DNA of 29,190 bases. It comes from Streptomyces sp. NRRL WC-3618. Lineage in GTDB: Bacteria; Actinomycetota; Actinomycetes; Streptomycetales; Streptomycetaceae. The position numbers were made by a program, and so were the translations under genes. The stretch is from positions 1 through 29,190 of the forward strand of contig NZ_LGDW01000497.1 in the NCBI RefSeq assembly GCF_001280005.1, in the 5' to 3' direction. Shown here one piece after another: positions 7,854 through 16,554 of this stretch. The notes under the pieces are model-generated. The model was not told the origin of the DNA, made no database searches, and worked only from the letters and a program-made list of their open reading frames with translations. The stretch's first letter is position 1. The number at the start of each line of letters is the position of its first letter.

Positions 7854-9473
7854 GTGGAGTACAACCTTGCCGACCTGTTCGAGTCGGTCGTGGATGTGGT
7901 GCCGGACCGTGCTGCGCTCGTGTATCTCGACCATCCCGGCTCGGGCGCGGAACGCCGCCTGAGTTACGCGGAGTTGGACGCCGCCGCCAACCGGGTCGCC
8001 CATCATCTGATCGACAGCGGGATACGCCCCGGCGAGCATCTGGGCCTGCATCTCTACAACGGGGTGGAGTACCTCCAGACCGTGCTGGGCTGCCTCAAGG
8101 CGCGGATCGTTCCGGTCAACGTCAACTACCGCTATGTGGAAGAGGAGTTGGTGTACCTCTATCGGGACGCCGACCTCGCCGCCCTGGTCTTCGACGCGGA
8201 GTTCACGGAGCGGGTGGCGGCCGCCCGGCCCCGGGCCACGGCATTGCGGCACCTGATCCGGGTGGGCGAACCGGCTGCGGGGGCACCCGAGTTGGATGCG
8301 GTGCCCTTCGCCGAGGCGGAGGCGGCCGGCTCCCCGGAACGGGGTTTCGCGGACCGCTCGGGCGACGACCAGTTCATCATCTACACCGGGGGCACCACCG
8401 GCATGCCCAAGGGTGTCATGTGGCGTCAGGAGGACCTGTTCTTCTCCGGACTGGGCGGTGGCGCCCCCACCGGCGAGCCGGTCAAGTCGCCGCAGGAGCT
8501 GGCCGAGCGGGTCGCGGCCGGCGGCGAGGGGATCACCTTCTTCCCCACTCCCCCGCTGATGCACGGCACCTCGACGCTGACCGCCTTCATCGGCTTCAAC
8601 TTCGGGCAACGGGTGGTGATCCACCGCAAGTTCACCCCCGAGGACGTGCTGCGCACGATAGAGAAAGAACAGGTCAACAGCGTGTCCTTGGTGGGCGACG
8701 CCATGCTGCGGCCACTGATCGACGCCCTGAGCGGGCCCATGAAGGACACGGACTGCTCGTCCCTGTTCAGCGTCTCGTCGTCCGGCGCGATCATGTCGGA
8801 GACGGTGCGTGCCCAGTTCCAGGCCCTGGTCCCGAACGTGATGCTGCTGAACAACTTCGGGTCGTCGGAGTCCGGCTTCAACGGTACGGCGACCGAGGAC
8901 TCGGGCCCCGAGCGGGGCTTCCGCATCCGCGTCAACTCCCGCACCCAGGTGGTGGATCCGGCCACCCACGAGCCGGTGCCGGCGGGCGAGGTGGGCCGGA
9001 TCGCGCAGTGCGGCCACGTACCGCTCGGTTACTACAACGACGAGCGGAAGACAGCGGAGACCTTCTTCGAGAAGGACGGCGAGCGGTGGGTGCTCCTCGG
9101 CGACATGGCGACGGTCGACGAGGAGGGCGTCGTCACCGTCCTCGGGCGGGGCTCGCAGTGCATCAACACCGGTGGCGAGAAGGTGTATCCGGAGGAGGTC
9201 GAGCAGGCTCTCAAGTCCCATCCGGACGTGTACGACGCGCTGGTGGCCGGAGTTCCGGACGCGAAGTGGGGCAACCATGTGGCGGCGGTGGTGCAGTTGC
9301 GGGAGGGAGCGCCGCGGCCCTCGCTGGAGGAGGTCCAGTCCTACTGCCGTTCACAGCTGGCCGGTTACAAGATTCCCCGGCAGCTGGTGATCACCGAGAC
9401 GATACGGCGGTCACCCAGCGGCAAGGCGGACTACCGCTGGGCCAAGGAGGTTGCCGTCGGGGCGGACCGGTGA
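7854..9473 (+). CDS. Acyl-CoA synthetase / AMP-dependent ligase 1
   Basis: A 539-residue ANL-superfamily enzyme that should activate a carboxylic acid with ATP and CoA through an acyl-adenylate. It has the P-loop YTGGTTGMPKG (177-187), NNFGSSESG (333-341), GDMAT with the ribose-binding Asp (416-420), the hinge GRGSQC (431-436), GGEKVYPEEVE, and the C-terminal catalytic Lys524 in SPSGKADYRW. The GTG start follows AGGAGGA closely (3 bases), a short but usable spacing. No later start suits the family better. It diverges from the crotonase operon across a region carrying the 17-bp operator, so it probably supplies that operon with its CoA ester. Family context suggests medium/long or cyclic acids, but the substrate cannot be read from sequence. 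Confidence 0.9.
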   Translation: MEYNLADLFESVVDVVPDRAALVYLDHPGSGAERRLSYAELDAAANRVAHHLIDSGIRPGEHLGLHLYNGVEYLQTVLGCLKARIVPVNVNYRYVEEELVYLYRDADLAALVFDAEFTERVAAARPRATALRHLIRVGEPAAGAPELDAVPFAEAEAAGSPERGFADRSGDDQFIIYTGGTTGMPKGVMWRQEDLFFSGLGGGAPTGEPVKSPQELAERVAAGGEGITFFPTPPLMHGTSTLTAFIGFNFGQRVVIHRKFTPEDVLRTIEKEQVNSVSLVGDAMLRPLIDALSGPMKDTDCSSLFSVSSSGAIMSETVRAQFQALVPNVMLLNNFGSSESGFNGTATEDSGPERGFRIRVNSRTQVVDPATHEPVPAGEVGRIAQCGHVPLGYYNDERKTAETFFEKDGERWVLLGDMATVDEEGVVTVLGRGSQCINTGGEKVYPEEVEQALKSHPDVYDALVAGVPDAKWGNHVAAVVQLREGAPRPSLEEVQSYCRSQLAGYKIPRQLVITETIRRSPSGKADYRWAKEVAVGADR

Positions 9474-9647
9474 GGCGGGAGGCCGCGCCTGGCCGGTGGG
9501 CCGACCGGGGTTGACGGGCGTACTCTGTGCGCGCGGTTGACCCGGGGTTGAACGGAGGGTGACGCGGGGACGTACGCGAGGTCGGCGGCCCTGCCCTGCG
9601 AGCCCGGTCCGCCGTGCCATCAGCGCTCCGCACGGAAGGACCCACGG

Positions 9648-11612
9648 GTGTCGCACCACACGCCCCCTCGTCAACTGCCCGACACGGACGCGGACGCGTT
9701 GGACGGGACCACAGCCGAGGAGGCCTCGCGCGCTCCCGCAGTGAACGACACCGACCCCGGCACCCCGGCGGACGTGCCGGGCGGGCGCCCTTCGGCGGAG
9801 GAGACGGCCGACAGCGCGGAAGACGGGAAGGCGCCCGGCAAGGCCCTAATCCCCCGCGCGGCTGTGGCCGCCGACGACGAACCCGCCGACGCGGCGGCCC
9901 CCGACCACCCGTCCGCCGACGAACCCGGCCCGAGCAGCGCCACCTCCCCCTCTGCCCGCCCCGGCTGGTTCGGCTGGCGCCGTCGTTTCCCGCGCGCCGC
10001 ACGTGCCGTGCGGGTGGGCACGAGTGTCCTGGCCGGTGTCCTGGTGGTCGTCGTGCTCCTCATACCCAACCGCCTCGACCGGATCACCGCCGAGTCGTTC
10101 CTCCGTCTGCCTGTCGAGGCGATCTTCCTCGCGGCTGTCCTGCTCGTACTGCCGGCGAAGGCACGGCGGATCACGGCCCTCGTCCTGGGGGCGTTCCTCG
10201 GGCTGTCCACCGTCCTGAAGTGTCTCGACATGGGCTTCTACCAGACCCTGGCCCGGCCGTTCGACCTGGTCTTCGACTGGGTGCTGCTCAACGACGCGGC
10301 GGATTTCCTGAAGGACTCGCTCGGTCGCTCGGGTGAGGTGCTCTCGGTGATCGGCGTGATCGTCCTGCTGATCGCCGTGCTCATGGTGAGCGCGCTCGCG
10401 CTGGTGCGGCTGGCCGACGTGATGGCCCGGCACCGCCCCGTGGCCGTGCGCGGCACGCTGGTTCTCGGCACCGCGTGGATCGTCTGCTTCACCATGGGCG
10501 TGCAGACCGGTGGTGTGACGATCGCGACCAAGGGCTACACCCAGTACCTCACCAACCGTGTGCAGTACGTCCGCGAGGGCCTCGGGGACGCCGATGTCTT
10601 CGACAAGCAACTCCACGTCGACGCCTTCGCCGACACGCCGTCCGACCGGCTGCTGACCGGGCTGCGCGGCAAGGACGTGCTGTTCACCTTCATCGAGAGT
10701 TACGGCCGGGTGGCGATCGACGACCCGGCGATGGCACCGGAGATCGACACGACGCTCAAGCAGGGCGACGCCAGGCTCAGGTCGGCCGGCTTCGCGGCGC
10801 GCAGCGGCTGGCTCACGTCGCCCGTGACGGGCGCCGGCAGCTGGCTCGCCCACACGACGTTCCTGTCCGGTCTGTGGATCAAGAACCAGCAGCGGTACCG
10901 GACCACGACCACCAGTGACCGCGCCACGCTCACCAGCTACTTCCGCAAGACCGGCGACTGGCGCACGGTCGGCATCGTCCCGGGCGTGCGGAAGGCCTGG
11001 CCCGAGGGCACGTACTTCGGCCTCGACCACATCTACGACTCCACACACCTCGGCTACCAGGGTCCGTACTTCAGCTGGACCCCGGTGCCGGACCAGTTCA
11101 GCCTGGAGGCCTTCCAGAAGCTGGAGCACGGCAAGAAGAACCGCGACCCGATCATGGCGGAGATCATCCTGGCCTCCAGCCACAACCCCTGGTCCCCCAT
11201 CGCCCACACCATCGACTGGAAGGACCTCGGGGACGGTTCGGTCTTCGAGAAGATCAAGAAGGAGGGCACGAACCCCACGGAGGTCTGGAAGAGCGCCAAG
11301 CGCGTACGGACCGAGTACCGCAAGGCCATCCAGTACTCCCTGGACAGCCTGACCCAGTGGGTCCAGCGCTACGGCGACGACAACACGGTCCTCGTCTTCC
11401 TCGGCGACCACCAGCCCGTCCCGACGGTCACGGGGGGCAGCACCAGCAGGGACGTGCCGGTCACCATCGTCGCCCGCGACCCGAAGGTGCTGGACCGCGT
11501 CGCCGACTGGGGTTGGACGGAGGGGCTCAAGCCGGCGGCCAACGCCCCCAAGTGGCGCATGGACCAGTTCCGGAACCGCTTCATGACGGCGTACGGGCCG
11601 GCGAAGAAGTAG
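9648..11612 (+). CDS. Membrane-bound sulfatase / LTA-synthase-like phosphotransferase
   Basis: A 654-residue protein. The GTG start has AAGGA 8 bases upstream. Residues 1-110 are a Pro/Asp/Ala-rich, probably disordered cytoplasmic tail. Five hydrophobic helices follow (about 122-140, 156-172, 175-195, 231-257, 268-288), then an extracellular alkaline-phosphatase-superfamily domain. That domain carries DVLFTFIESYGR (Glu350, probable metal ligand), SPVTGAGSWLAHTTFLSG, SSHNPW (His512) and VFLGDHQPVP (Asp587, His588). This architecture matches lipoteichoic-acid synthase and phosphoglycerol transferases. It probably adds or removes phospho-groups on cell-envelope glycopolymers or lipids at the outer membrane face. 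Actual substrate unknown. It appears to be a single-gene transcript with no obvious partner beside it. Confidence 0.82.
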   Translation: MSHHTPPRQLPDTDADALDGTTAEEASRAPAVNDTDPGTPADVPGGRPSAEETADSAEDGKAPGKALIPRAAVAADDEPADAAAPDHPSADEPGPSSATSPSARPGWFGWRRRFPRAARAVRVGTSVLAGVLVVVVLLIPNRLDRITAESFLRLPVEAIFLAAVLLVLPAKARRITALVLGAFLGLSTVLKCLDMGFYQTLARPFDLVFDWVLLNDAADFLKDSLGRSGEVLSVIGVIVLLIAVLMVSALALVRLADVMARHRPVAVRGTLVLGTAWIVCFTMGVQTGGVTIATKGYTQYLTNRVQYVREGLGDADVFDKQLHVDAFADTPSDRLLTGLRGKDVLFTFIESYGRVAIDDPAMAPEIDTTLKQGDARLRSAGFAARSGWLTSPVTGAGSWLAHTTFLSGLWIKNQQRYRTTTTSDRATLTSYFRKTGDWRTVGIVPGVRKAWPEGTYFGLDHIYDSTHLGYQGPYFSWTPVPDQFSLEAFQKLEHGKKNRDPIMAEIILASSHNPWSPIAHTIDWKDLGDGSVFEKIKKEGTNPTEVWKSAKRVRTEYRKAIQYSLDSLTQWVQRYGDDNTVLVFLGDHQPVPTVTGGSTSRDVPVTIVARDPKVLDRVADWGWTEGLKPAANAPKWRMDQFRNRFMTAYGPAKK

Positions 11613-11739
11613 CGCCGTCCGCACCGAGGAACGGCTCGACCACCGCGAGGAACTCTTCCGGCCGCGCCTCGTCGGCCGGGGCGGGTCGAGCGGCACCACC
11701 GGACGCCCGTCGATCATGGAAGTGCCAGTTCAGGGGCCG
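11581..11739 (-). pseudogene. Possible C-terminal remnant of an alpha/beta hydrolase
   Basis: The 195-base gap after the sulfatase-like gene, read on the minus strand, gives NWHFHDRR and then ARPEEFLAVVEPFLGADG before a TGA that lies inside the sulfatase-like gene. The second segment resembles the last helix of alpha/beta hydrolases (HPEEFxxxVxxFL). A TGA just upstream blocks any longer reading. It is a short, uncertain fossil. A chance high-GC reading frame is the alternative. Confidence 0.22.
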
Positions 11740-11807
11740 TTGTCAGTGGTCGGTTCTAGTGTGGGTGGCGAGATCGGATTCGCGCCGACGAGACGAAGAG
11801 GTTTGCC

Positions 11808-12374
11808 ATGACGACTCTGCCCGACCGCCCGAACAGCGCGCTGCTCATCATCGACGTCCAGAACCAGGTGGTGGAGGGCGCCCACAACCGCGACGCGGTG
11901 CTCGCGAACATCAACACCCTCGTCGACAAGGCTCGCGCGCACAACGTGCCCGTGGTGTGGGTGCAGCACTCCAGCGACGAGCTGAAGACGGGCAGCGAAG
12001 GCTGGGAGTACGTGCCGGAACTGGTCCGCCGCGACTCCGAGCCCCTCGTCCACAAGGAATACGGCGACTCCTTCGAGGCCACGGAGCTGGAGGACGTCCT
12101 CGCCGAGCGCGGGGTCGGGCGACTGGTCGTCACGGGCGCCCAGACGGACGCGTGTGTCCGCTCGACCCTGCACGGCGGCATGGTGCGCGGGTACGACGTG
12201 ACGCTCGTCGGCGACGCCCACACCACGGAGGACCTCACGAAGTACGGTGCTCCGAAGCCGGCCGAGGTGATAGCGCACACCAACCTCTACTGGCAGTTCC
12301 AGACCGCCCCCGGGCGCAAGGCGGGGACGGTCAGTACTGCGGATGTCACCTTCGCCGCCGCCGATGAGGGCTGA
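11808..12374 (+). CDS. Cysteine hydrolase, isochorismatase family
   Basis: A 188-residue protein, typical length for the family. AAGAGG lies 8 bases before the ATG. The catalytic triad is visible: Asp16 in LLIIDVQN, Lys83 in LVHKEYGDSF, and Cys116 in VTGAQTDACVRST, which also carries the usual segment before the nucleophile. Family members hydrolyse isochorismate, nicotinamide, N-carbamoyl compounds or ureides. Nothing here fixes the substrate. Absence of an isochorismate synthase or siderophore genes nearby argues against a siderophore role. The gene ends 3 bases before the stop of the convergent acyl-CoA synthetase, leaving no room for a terminator between them. Confidence 0.88.
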   Translation: MTTLPDRPNSALLIIDVQNQVVEGAHNRDAVLANINTLVDKARAHNVPVVWVQHSSDELKTGSEGWEYVPELVRRDSEPLVHKEYGDSFEATELEDVLAERGVGRLVVTGAQTDACVRSTLHGGMVRGYDVTLVGDAHTTEDLTKYGAPKPAEVIAHTNLYWQFQTAPGRKAGTVSTADVTFAAADEG

Positions 12375-12377
12375 CGA

Positions 12378-13877
12378 TCAGGAGTCCGCGAACCGGTCCC
12401 TCAGCTCCCGCTTCAGGATCTTCCCGCTGGCGTTGCGCGGCAGCTCGTCCACGAACACGACCCTCTTCGGTGCCTTGAAGTGGGCGAGCCGCTCGCGGGC
12501 GTGGGCGATGAGTTCCGACTCCGTAACCTCGCCGCGAGGGACGACGACCGCCGTGACGGCCTCGATCCAGCGCTCGTTGGGAAGGCCGACGACGGCCGCC
12601 TCGGCGACCGACGGGTGGGTGTAGAGGGCGTCCTCAACCTGGCGTGAGGCGATCAGTACGCCACCGGAGTTGATGACGTCCTTCACCCGGTCGACGACGG
12701 TGTAGTAGCCGTCGGCGTCCCGGACGGCCAGGTCACCGGAGTGGAACCAGCCGTCCTGGAAAGCGGCGGCCGTCTCCTCGGGCTTGTCCCAGTAGCCCTC
12801 GCACAACTGCGGTGAACGGTAGACGACTTCGCCGGGTGTCCCGTCGGGGACTTCCGCGCCCTTCTCGTCCACCACCCGTGCGTCCACGAACAGCACCGGG
12901 CGTCCGCAGGAGTCCAGCCGGCCCTTGTGTTCGAAGGGCCCGAGAACCATGGCGAGGGGGCCGATCTCGCTCTGGCCGAAGCAGTTGTAGAAGTGGAGTT
13001 TCGGAAGGCGCTCGCGCAGCCGCTCCAGGATCGGGACCGGCATGATCGACGCGCCGTAGTACGCCTTGCGCAGTCCGCTCAGGTCGCGGGTCGCGAAGTC
13101 GGGGCGGCCCGCGAGAGCGATCCACACGGTCGGCGGCGCGAACAGGCTGTCCGCCCCGCCGGACTCCACGAGGTCGAGGATCGTGTCGCCGTCCGGTGCG
13201 TCGAGAATGATGTTCGTGGCGCCGACCGCGAGATACGGCAGCAGGAACACGTGCATCTGCGCCGAGTGGTACAGGGGCAGCGCGTGCACGGGCCGGTCCC
13301 CGGGGCTCAGATCCAGGGCGGAGATCGCGCTCAGGTACTCGTGCACCAGAGATCGGTGGGTCATCATCGCGCCCTTGGGCAGCGCGGTGGTCCCGGACGT
13401 GTACAGGAGCTGTACCAGGTCCTCGGTGCGCGACTCGGGGCCTTCGTGGGGCGCGGTGTCGGCCAGCCGTGCGAGCAGGGAGTCGTCGGCGTCGCGCAGC
13501 GGCAGGGTTCGTACGCCGTCGGGGAGCCGGTCGGCCAGGTCCGGGTCGGCCAGGACGAGGGTGCTGCCGGACTGGGCCACGAGGTAGGTGAGGTCGTCGC
13601 CGGTCAGGTTCTGGTTGACGGGGACGTGCACGAGTCCGGCGCGGGCGCAGGCGAGGAAGGCGATGAGGTAGGCGTCGGAGTTGTGGCCGTAGGCGGCGAC
13701 CCGGTCGCCGGGGGCGAGCCCCTCGGCGCGCAGTACGCCGGCCGCGCGGGAGACGGCCTCGTCGAGTTCCCCGTACGTCCAGGCCCGTTCGCGGTACTCG
13801 ACCGCCATCCGCGCCGGAACGCGCTGGGCGCTGCGCCGCAGCACCCCGTCAACCGTGCTCCCGTATTGCTGCGTCAT
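12378..13877 (-). CDS. Acyl-CoA synthetase / AMP-dependent ligase 2
   Basis: A 499-residue ANL-superfamily ligase. The start is the ATG at 13877 (MTQQYGSTVD), with AGGA upstream. A GTG at 13901 would add 8 residues but lacks a ribosome binding site. It has the P-loop YTSGTTALPKG (159-169), in which the usual Gly after TT is Ala. Other motifs are NCFGQSEIGP (298-307), SGDLAVRDADG (380-390), DRVKDVINSGGVLIASRQVE and the C-terminal Lys486 in NASGKILKRELRD. GGVLIASRQVE differs from the common GGENVYPxEVE but recurs in an actinobacterial subgroup as far as I recall. It is divergent from the secreted acylase across 112 bases. A plausible job is to activate the fatty acid that acylase releases (inference). 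Confidence 0.89.
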   Translation of the reverse strand: MTQQYGSTVDGVLRRSAQRVPARMAVEYRERAWTYGELDEAVSRAAGVLRAEGLAPGDRVAAYGHNSDAYLIAFLACARAGLVHVPVNQNLTGDDLTYLVAQSGSTLVLADPDLADRLPDGVRTLPLRDADDSLLARLADTAPHEGPESRTEDLVQLLYTSGTTALPKGAMMTHRSLVHEYLSAISALDLSPGDRPVHALPLYHSAQMHVFLLPYLAVGATNIILDAPDGDTILDLVESGGADSLFAPPTVWIALAGRPDFATRDLSGLRKAYYGASIMPVPILERLRERLPKLHFYNCFGQSEIGPLAMVLGPFEHKGRLDSCGRPVLFVDARVVDEKGAEVPDGTPGEVVYRSPQLCEGYWDKPEETAAAFQDGWFHSGDLAVRDADGYYTVVDRVKDVINSGGVLIASRQVEDALYTHPSVAEAAVVGLPNERWIEAVTAVVVPRGEVTESELIAHARERLAHFKAPKRVVFVDELPRNASGKILKRELRDRFADS

Positions 13878-13885
13878 AGTCCATG

Positions 13886-13914
13886 ATCCTGGTTCCGTCA
13901 CCGAACGAGGTCAA
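13886..13914 (-). promoter_or_regulatory. Candidate sigma-70-type promoter of acyl-CoA synthetase 2
   Basis: On the minus strand TTGACC (13914-13909) and CAGGAT (13891-13886) are 17 bases apart, and the ATG at 13877 lies 8 bases beyond, compatible with a leaderless or nearly leaderless transcript. An imperfect dyad (GTTC at 13892-13895, GAAC at 13903-13906) fills the spacer and could be an operator. Confidence 0.35.
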
Positions 13915-13944
13915 GCACCGGAGGGGGCCGGGAAACATACCCGT

Positions 13945-13953
13945 TGGTACGCT
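13945..13953 (+). promoter_or_regulatory. Candidate extended -10 element of the acylase gene
   Basis: TGGTACGCT fits an extended -10 (TGN-TANNNT) and lies 36 bases before the acylase ATG. No -35 hexamer is recognisable at the right distance, so an activator or an alternative sigma factor may be involved. Confidence 0.3.
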
Positions 13954-13989
13954 CAACCGCCCCTTCCCCCAATGACGTTGGGAGGCACT

Positions 13990-16425
13990 ATGCGTACCCG
14001 CAGAAGACGGCTCGTCGTCATGGCCGTCGCATTACTCACCGCCACGACAGCACTGCCCGCCGCCACGGCGCAGAGCAGACCCTCAGAGGCGTCGCAGGCG
14101 CCACGAACAGCACAGCAACATCCCTCCCACGGCCGTCTGTCCGCCGTGATCCGCTATACCGAGTACGGCATCCCGCACATCGTCGCGAAGGACTACGCGG
14201 ACCTCGGCTTCGGCAGCGGCTGGGCTCAGGCCGCCGACCAGGCGTGCGCGCTCGCGGACGGTTTCGTGACCCTGCGCGGCGACCGCTCGCGCTGGTTCGG
14301 CCCCGACGCCGAGACGGACTTCTCGCTCTCCGACGCCTCCGACAACCTTTCCAGCGATCTGTACTTCCGTGGGGTGCGGGACAACGGCACGGTGGAGCGG
14401 CTGCTCGCCCAGCCGGCGCCGCAGGGCCCGAGCCGGTCCGTCAAGGACCTGATGAACGGCTGGGCGGCCGGCTACAACACCTGGCTGAGGCAGAACCGGG
14501 TCACGGACCCGGCCTGCGCGGGCGCCGGCTGGGTCCGGCCCGTGACCGGTCTCGACGTGGCGACCCGCGCCTACGCCCTCGCGGTGCTCGGGGGACAGGG
14601 CGGCTTCGTGGACGGGATCACCGCCGCGCGACCGCCGACCGCACCCACCACGCCCACGAAACCGGCGCTCCCGGACGCCGCTGCCGCCGCCAGGGGCGCG
14701 CGCGAGCTGTTCGGCATCTCCGACATGGGTTCCAACGCCGTGGCGTTCAACGGCAGTACGACGGCGGGCGGCCGTGGCCTGCTGCTCGGCAACCCGCACT
14801 ACCCGTGGCAGGGCGGACGCCGGTTCTGGCAGTCCCAGCAGACGATCCCGGGTGAACTGAACGTGGCGGGCGGGTCGTTGCTCGGCTCGCCGACGATCTC
14901 CGTCGGGTACAACGCGAACGTGGCGTGGAGCCACACCGTGTCCACGGGTGTGCCATTCAGTCTGCACCAGCTGAAGCTGGACCCCGCCGACCCGACGACG
15001 TACCTGGTCGACGGCAGGCCGGAGCGGATGACGCCCCGGCCGGTGACGGTCCCGGTGAAGAACGGCGCGCCGGTGACCCGCACCCAGTGGTGGACCCGCT
15101 ACGGCCCCGTCGTCCTCTCCCCCGACGGCGAACTCCCGCTGCCCTGGACCACGACGACGGCGTACGCGCTGAACGACCCGAACGCGGCGAACCTGCGGTT
15201 CTACGACACCTCGCTCGGTTTCAGCAAGGCGCGCGGCACCGCCGAGGTCCTCCGCTCCCTCGACAGGCACCAGGGCATTCCCTGGGTGAACACCGTCGCC
15301 GCCGACTCCGCGGGGCACTCCCTGTTCGCCCAGTCGCAGGTACTCCCCCGGATCACCGACGCGTTGGCGGCAGCCTGTTCGACGCCGCTCGGCAGGGTCA
15401 CCTACCCGGCGGCGGGGGTCGCGGTCCTCGACGGCTCACGCGCCGACTGCGCCATCGGCGACGATCCGGACGCCGTGGCGCCCGGAATCTTCGGGCCCGC
15501 GCGGATGCCGACGCTGAAGGACGCGCCGTACGTCGAGAACTCCAACGACAGCGCGTGGCTGGCCAACCTGGACAAGCCGATCACCGGCTACGAGCGGATC
15601 TTCGGTAAGGTCCGCACGGCCGCCTCGCCGCGGACCCGGGGTGCCGTCGCCGATGTGGCGGCGCTGGCCGCGAAGGGCAGGCTGACGGTCGCGGATCTCC
15701 AGCGGCAGCAGTTCGCGAACCCGTCGACGACGGGCGCGCTGGCCGCCGCCGACGCGGCCCGGGCCTGTGCGGCGCTGCCGGGCGATACGGCAACCGACAG
15801 TGCCGGTACGGCTGTTGACGTCAGTCAGGCGTGCGGTGTGCTGGCGTCCTGGGACCGCACCATGAACCGTGACAGCCGGGGTGCGCTGCTCTTCGACCGG
15901 TTCTGGCGCAAGCTGCTGGGCGCCGTGCCGTCCGCGCAACGCTGGAAGGTGCCGTTCTCGGCGGCGGATCCGGTCGGTACCCCCAACACGCTCAACACGG
16001 ACGCGCCGGGCTTCACCAAGGCCCTCGCCGACGCGGTGACGGAGCTGCGCGTGGCGGGCATCGCGCTGAGCGCCCGGCTCGGGGACCACCAGTACGTCGT
16101 ACGCCAGGGCCGGCGGATGCCCCTCGGTGGCGGCACCGAGTCCCTGGGCGTGTGGAACAAGATCGAGCCCGTGTGGGACACGGTGAACGGCGGCTACCGG
16201 GACAACAAGTTCGGGTCCAGCCACATCCAGGCCGTGGGCTGGGACGGCAGCCGCTGCCCGGTGGCCCGCACGCTGCTGACGTACTCCCAGTCGTCGAATC
16301 CCAACTCGCCGCACTTCGCGGACCAGACGCGGCTGTTCTCGGCCGAGAAGTGGGTCAGGGCGAGGTTCTGCGAGAAGGACATCCTGTCGTCGCCCGCGCT
16401 GCGGGTGATCCGGGTGCACGGCTGA
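13990..16425 (+). CDS. Secreted penicillin/AHL/lipopeptide-type acylase (peptidase S45, Ntn hydrolase)
   Basis: An 811-residue precursor. GGAGG lies 4 bases before the ATG at 13990. The Arg-rich start and hydrophobic core, ending near ALPAATAQS, form a signal peptide. The layout is signal, alpha subunit, linker, beta subunit. The self-processing site is Gly247-Ser248 in DMGSNAVAFNG, where Ser248 becomes the N-terminal nucleophile of the beta chain. NPHYPW follows about 25 residues later (the conserved His), then NVAWSHTVST. Length and motifs are closest to aculeacin A acylase, AhlM and PvdQ-like enzymes, which remove long acyl chains from lipopeptides or acyl-homoserine lactones; some also act on penicillins. 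Leu15 in the signal peptide is a TTA codon (14032-14034), so translation should need the bldA leucyl-tRNA. The neighbouring divergent acyl-CoA synthetase could use the released acid. Confidence 0.88.
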   Translation: MRTRRRRLVVMAVALLTATTALPAATAQSRPSEASQAPRTAQQHPSHGRLSAVIRYTEYGIPHIVAKDYADLGFGSGWAQAADQACALADGFVTLRGDRSRWFGPDAETDFSLSDASDNLSSDLYFRGVRDNGTVERLLAQPAPQGPSRSVKDLMNGWAAGYNTWLRQNRVTDPACAGAGWVRPVTGLDVATRAYALAVLGGQGGFVDGITAARPPTAPTTPTKPALPDAAAAARGARELFGISDMGSNAVAFNGSTTAGGRGLLLGNPHYPWQGGRRFWQSQQTIPGELNVAGGSLLGSPTISVGYNANVAWSHTVSTGVPFSLHQLKLDPADPTTYLVDGRPERMTPRPVTVPVKNGAPVTRTQWWTRYGPVVLSPDGELPLPWTTTTAYALNDPNAANLRFYDTSLGFSKARGTAEVLRSLDRHQGIPWVNTVAADSAGHSLFAQSQVLPRITDALAAACSTPLGRVTYPAAGVAVLDGSRADCAIGDDPDAVAPGIFGPARMPTLKDAPYVENSNDSAWLANLDKPITGYERIFGKVRTAASPRTRGAVADVAALAAKGRLTVADLQRQQFANPSTTGALAAADAARACAALPGDTATDSAGTAVDVSQACGVLASWDRTMNRDSRGALLFDRFWRKLLGAVPSAQRWKVPFSAADPVGTPNTLNTDAPGFTKALADAVTELRVAGIALSARLGDHQYVVRQGRRMPLGGGTESLGVWNKIEPVWDTVNGGYRDNKFGSSHIQAVGWDGSRCPVARTLLTYSQSSNPNSPHFADQTRLFSAEKWVRARFCEKDILSSPALRVIRVHG

Positions 16426-16510
16426 CGAGTCGGCTGATGAGTCGATGGGCTGACGGACGTACGGTCGGTCCGGTGTGGTGTGGTTCCGTCCCTCACCGGG
16501 GCGGGGCCAC

Positions 16511-16546
16511 ACCGCTGTTCGCACCACTCTTCGCACCGCTGTTCAC
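16511..16546. repeat. Three imperfect 12-bp tandem repeats
   Basis: ACCGCTGTTCGC, ACCACTCTTCGC and ACCGCTGTTCAC follow one another in the gap between the convergent acylase and acyl-CoA synthetase 3, directly downstream of the synthetase stop. Similar 12-base units occur at the 5' end of the same gene (18100-18141). No hairpin is evident in them. Confidence 0.6.
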
Positions 16547-16554
16547 GCGACCGC

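Noticed and set aside
9846..11717. Very long minus-strand open frame opposite the sulfatase-like gene
   Set aside because: Its translation is Arg/Gly/His/Asp-rich without motifs. It is the codon shadow of a real plus-strand gene in high-GC DNA. The same applies to long frames opposite the acyl-CoA operon (5860-7677) and the GH42 gene (26569-28137).
11740..11762. TTGTCA and TAGTGT upstream of the cysteine hydrolase as a promoter
   Set aside because: The hexamers are only 11 bases apart, too close for a sigma-70-type promoter.
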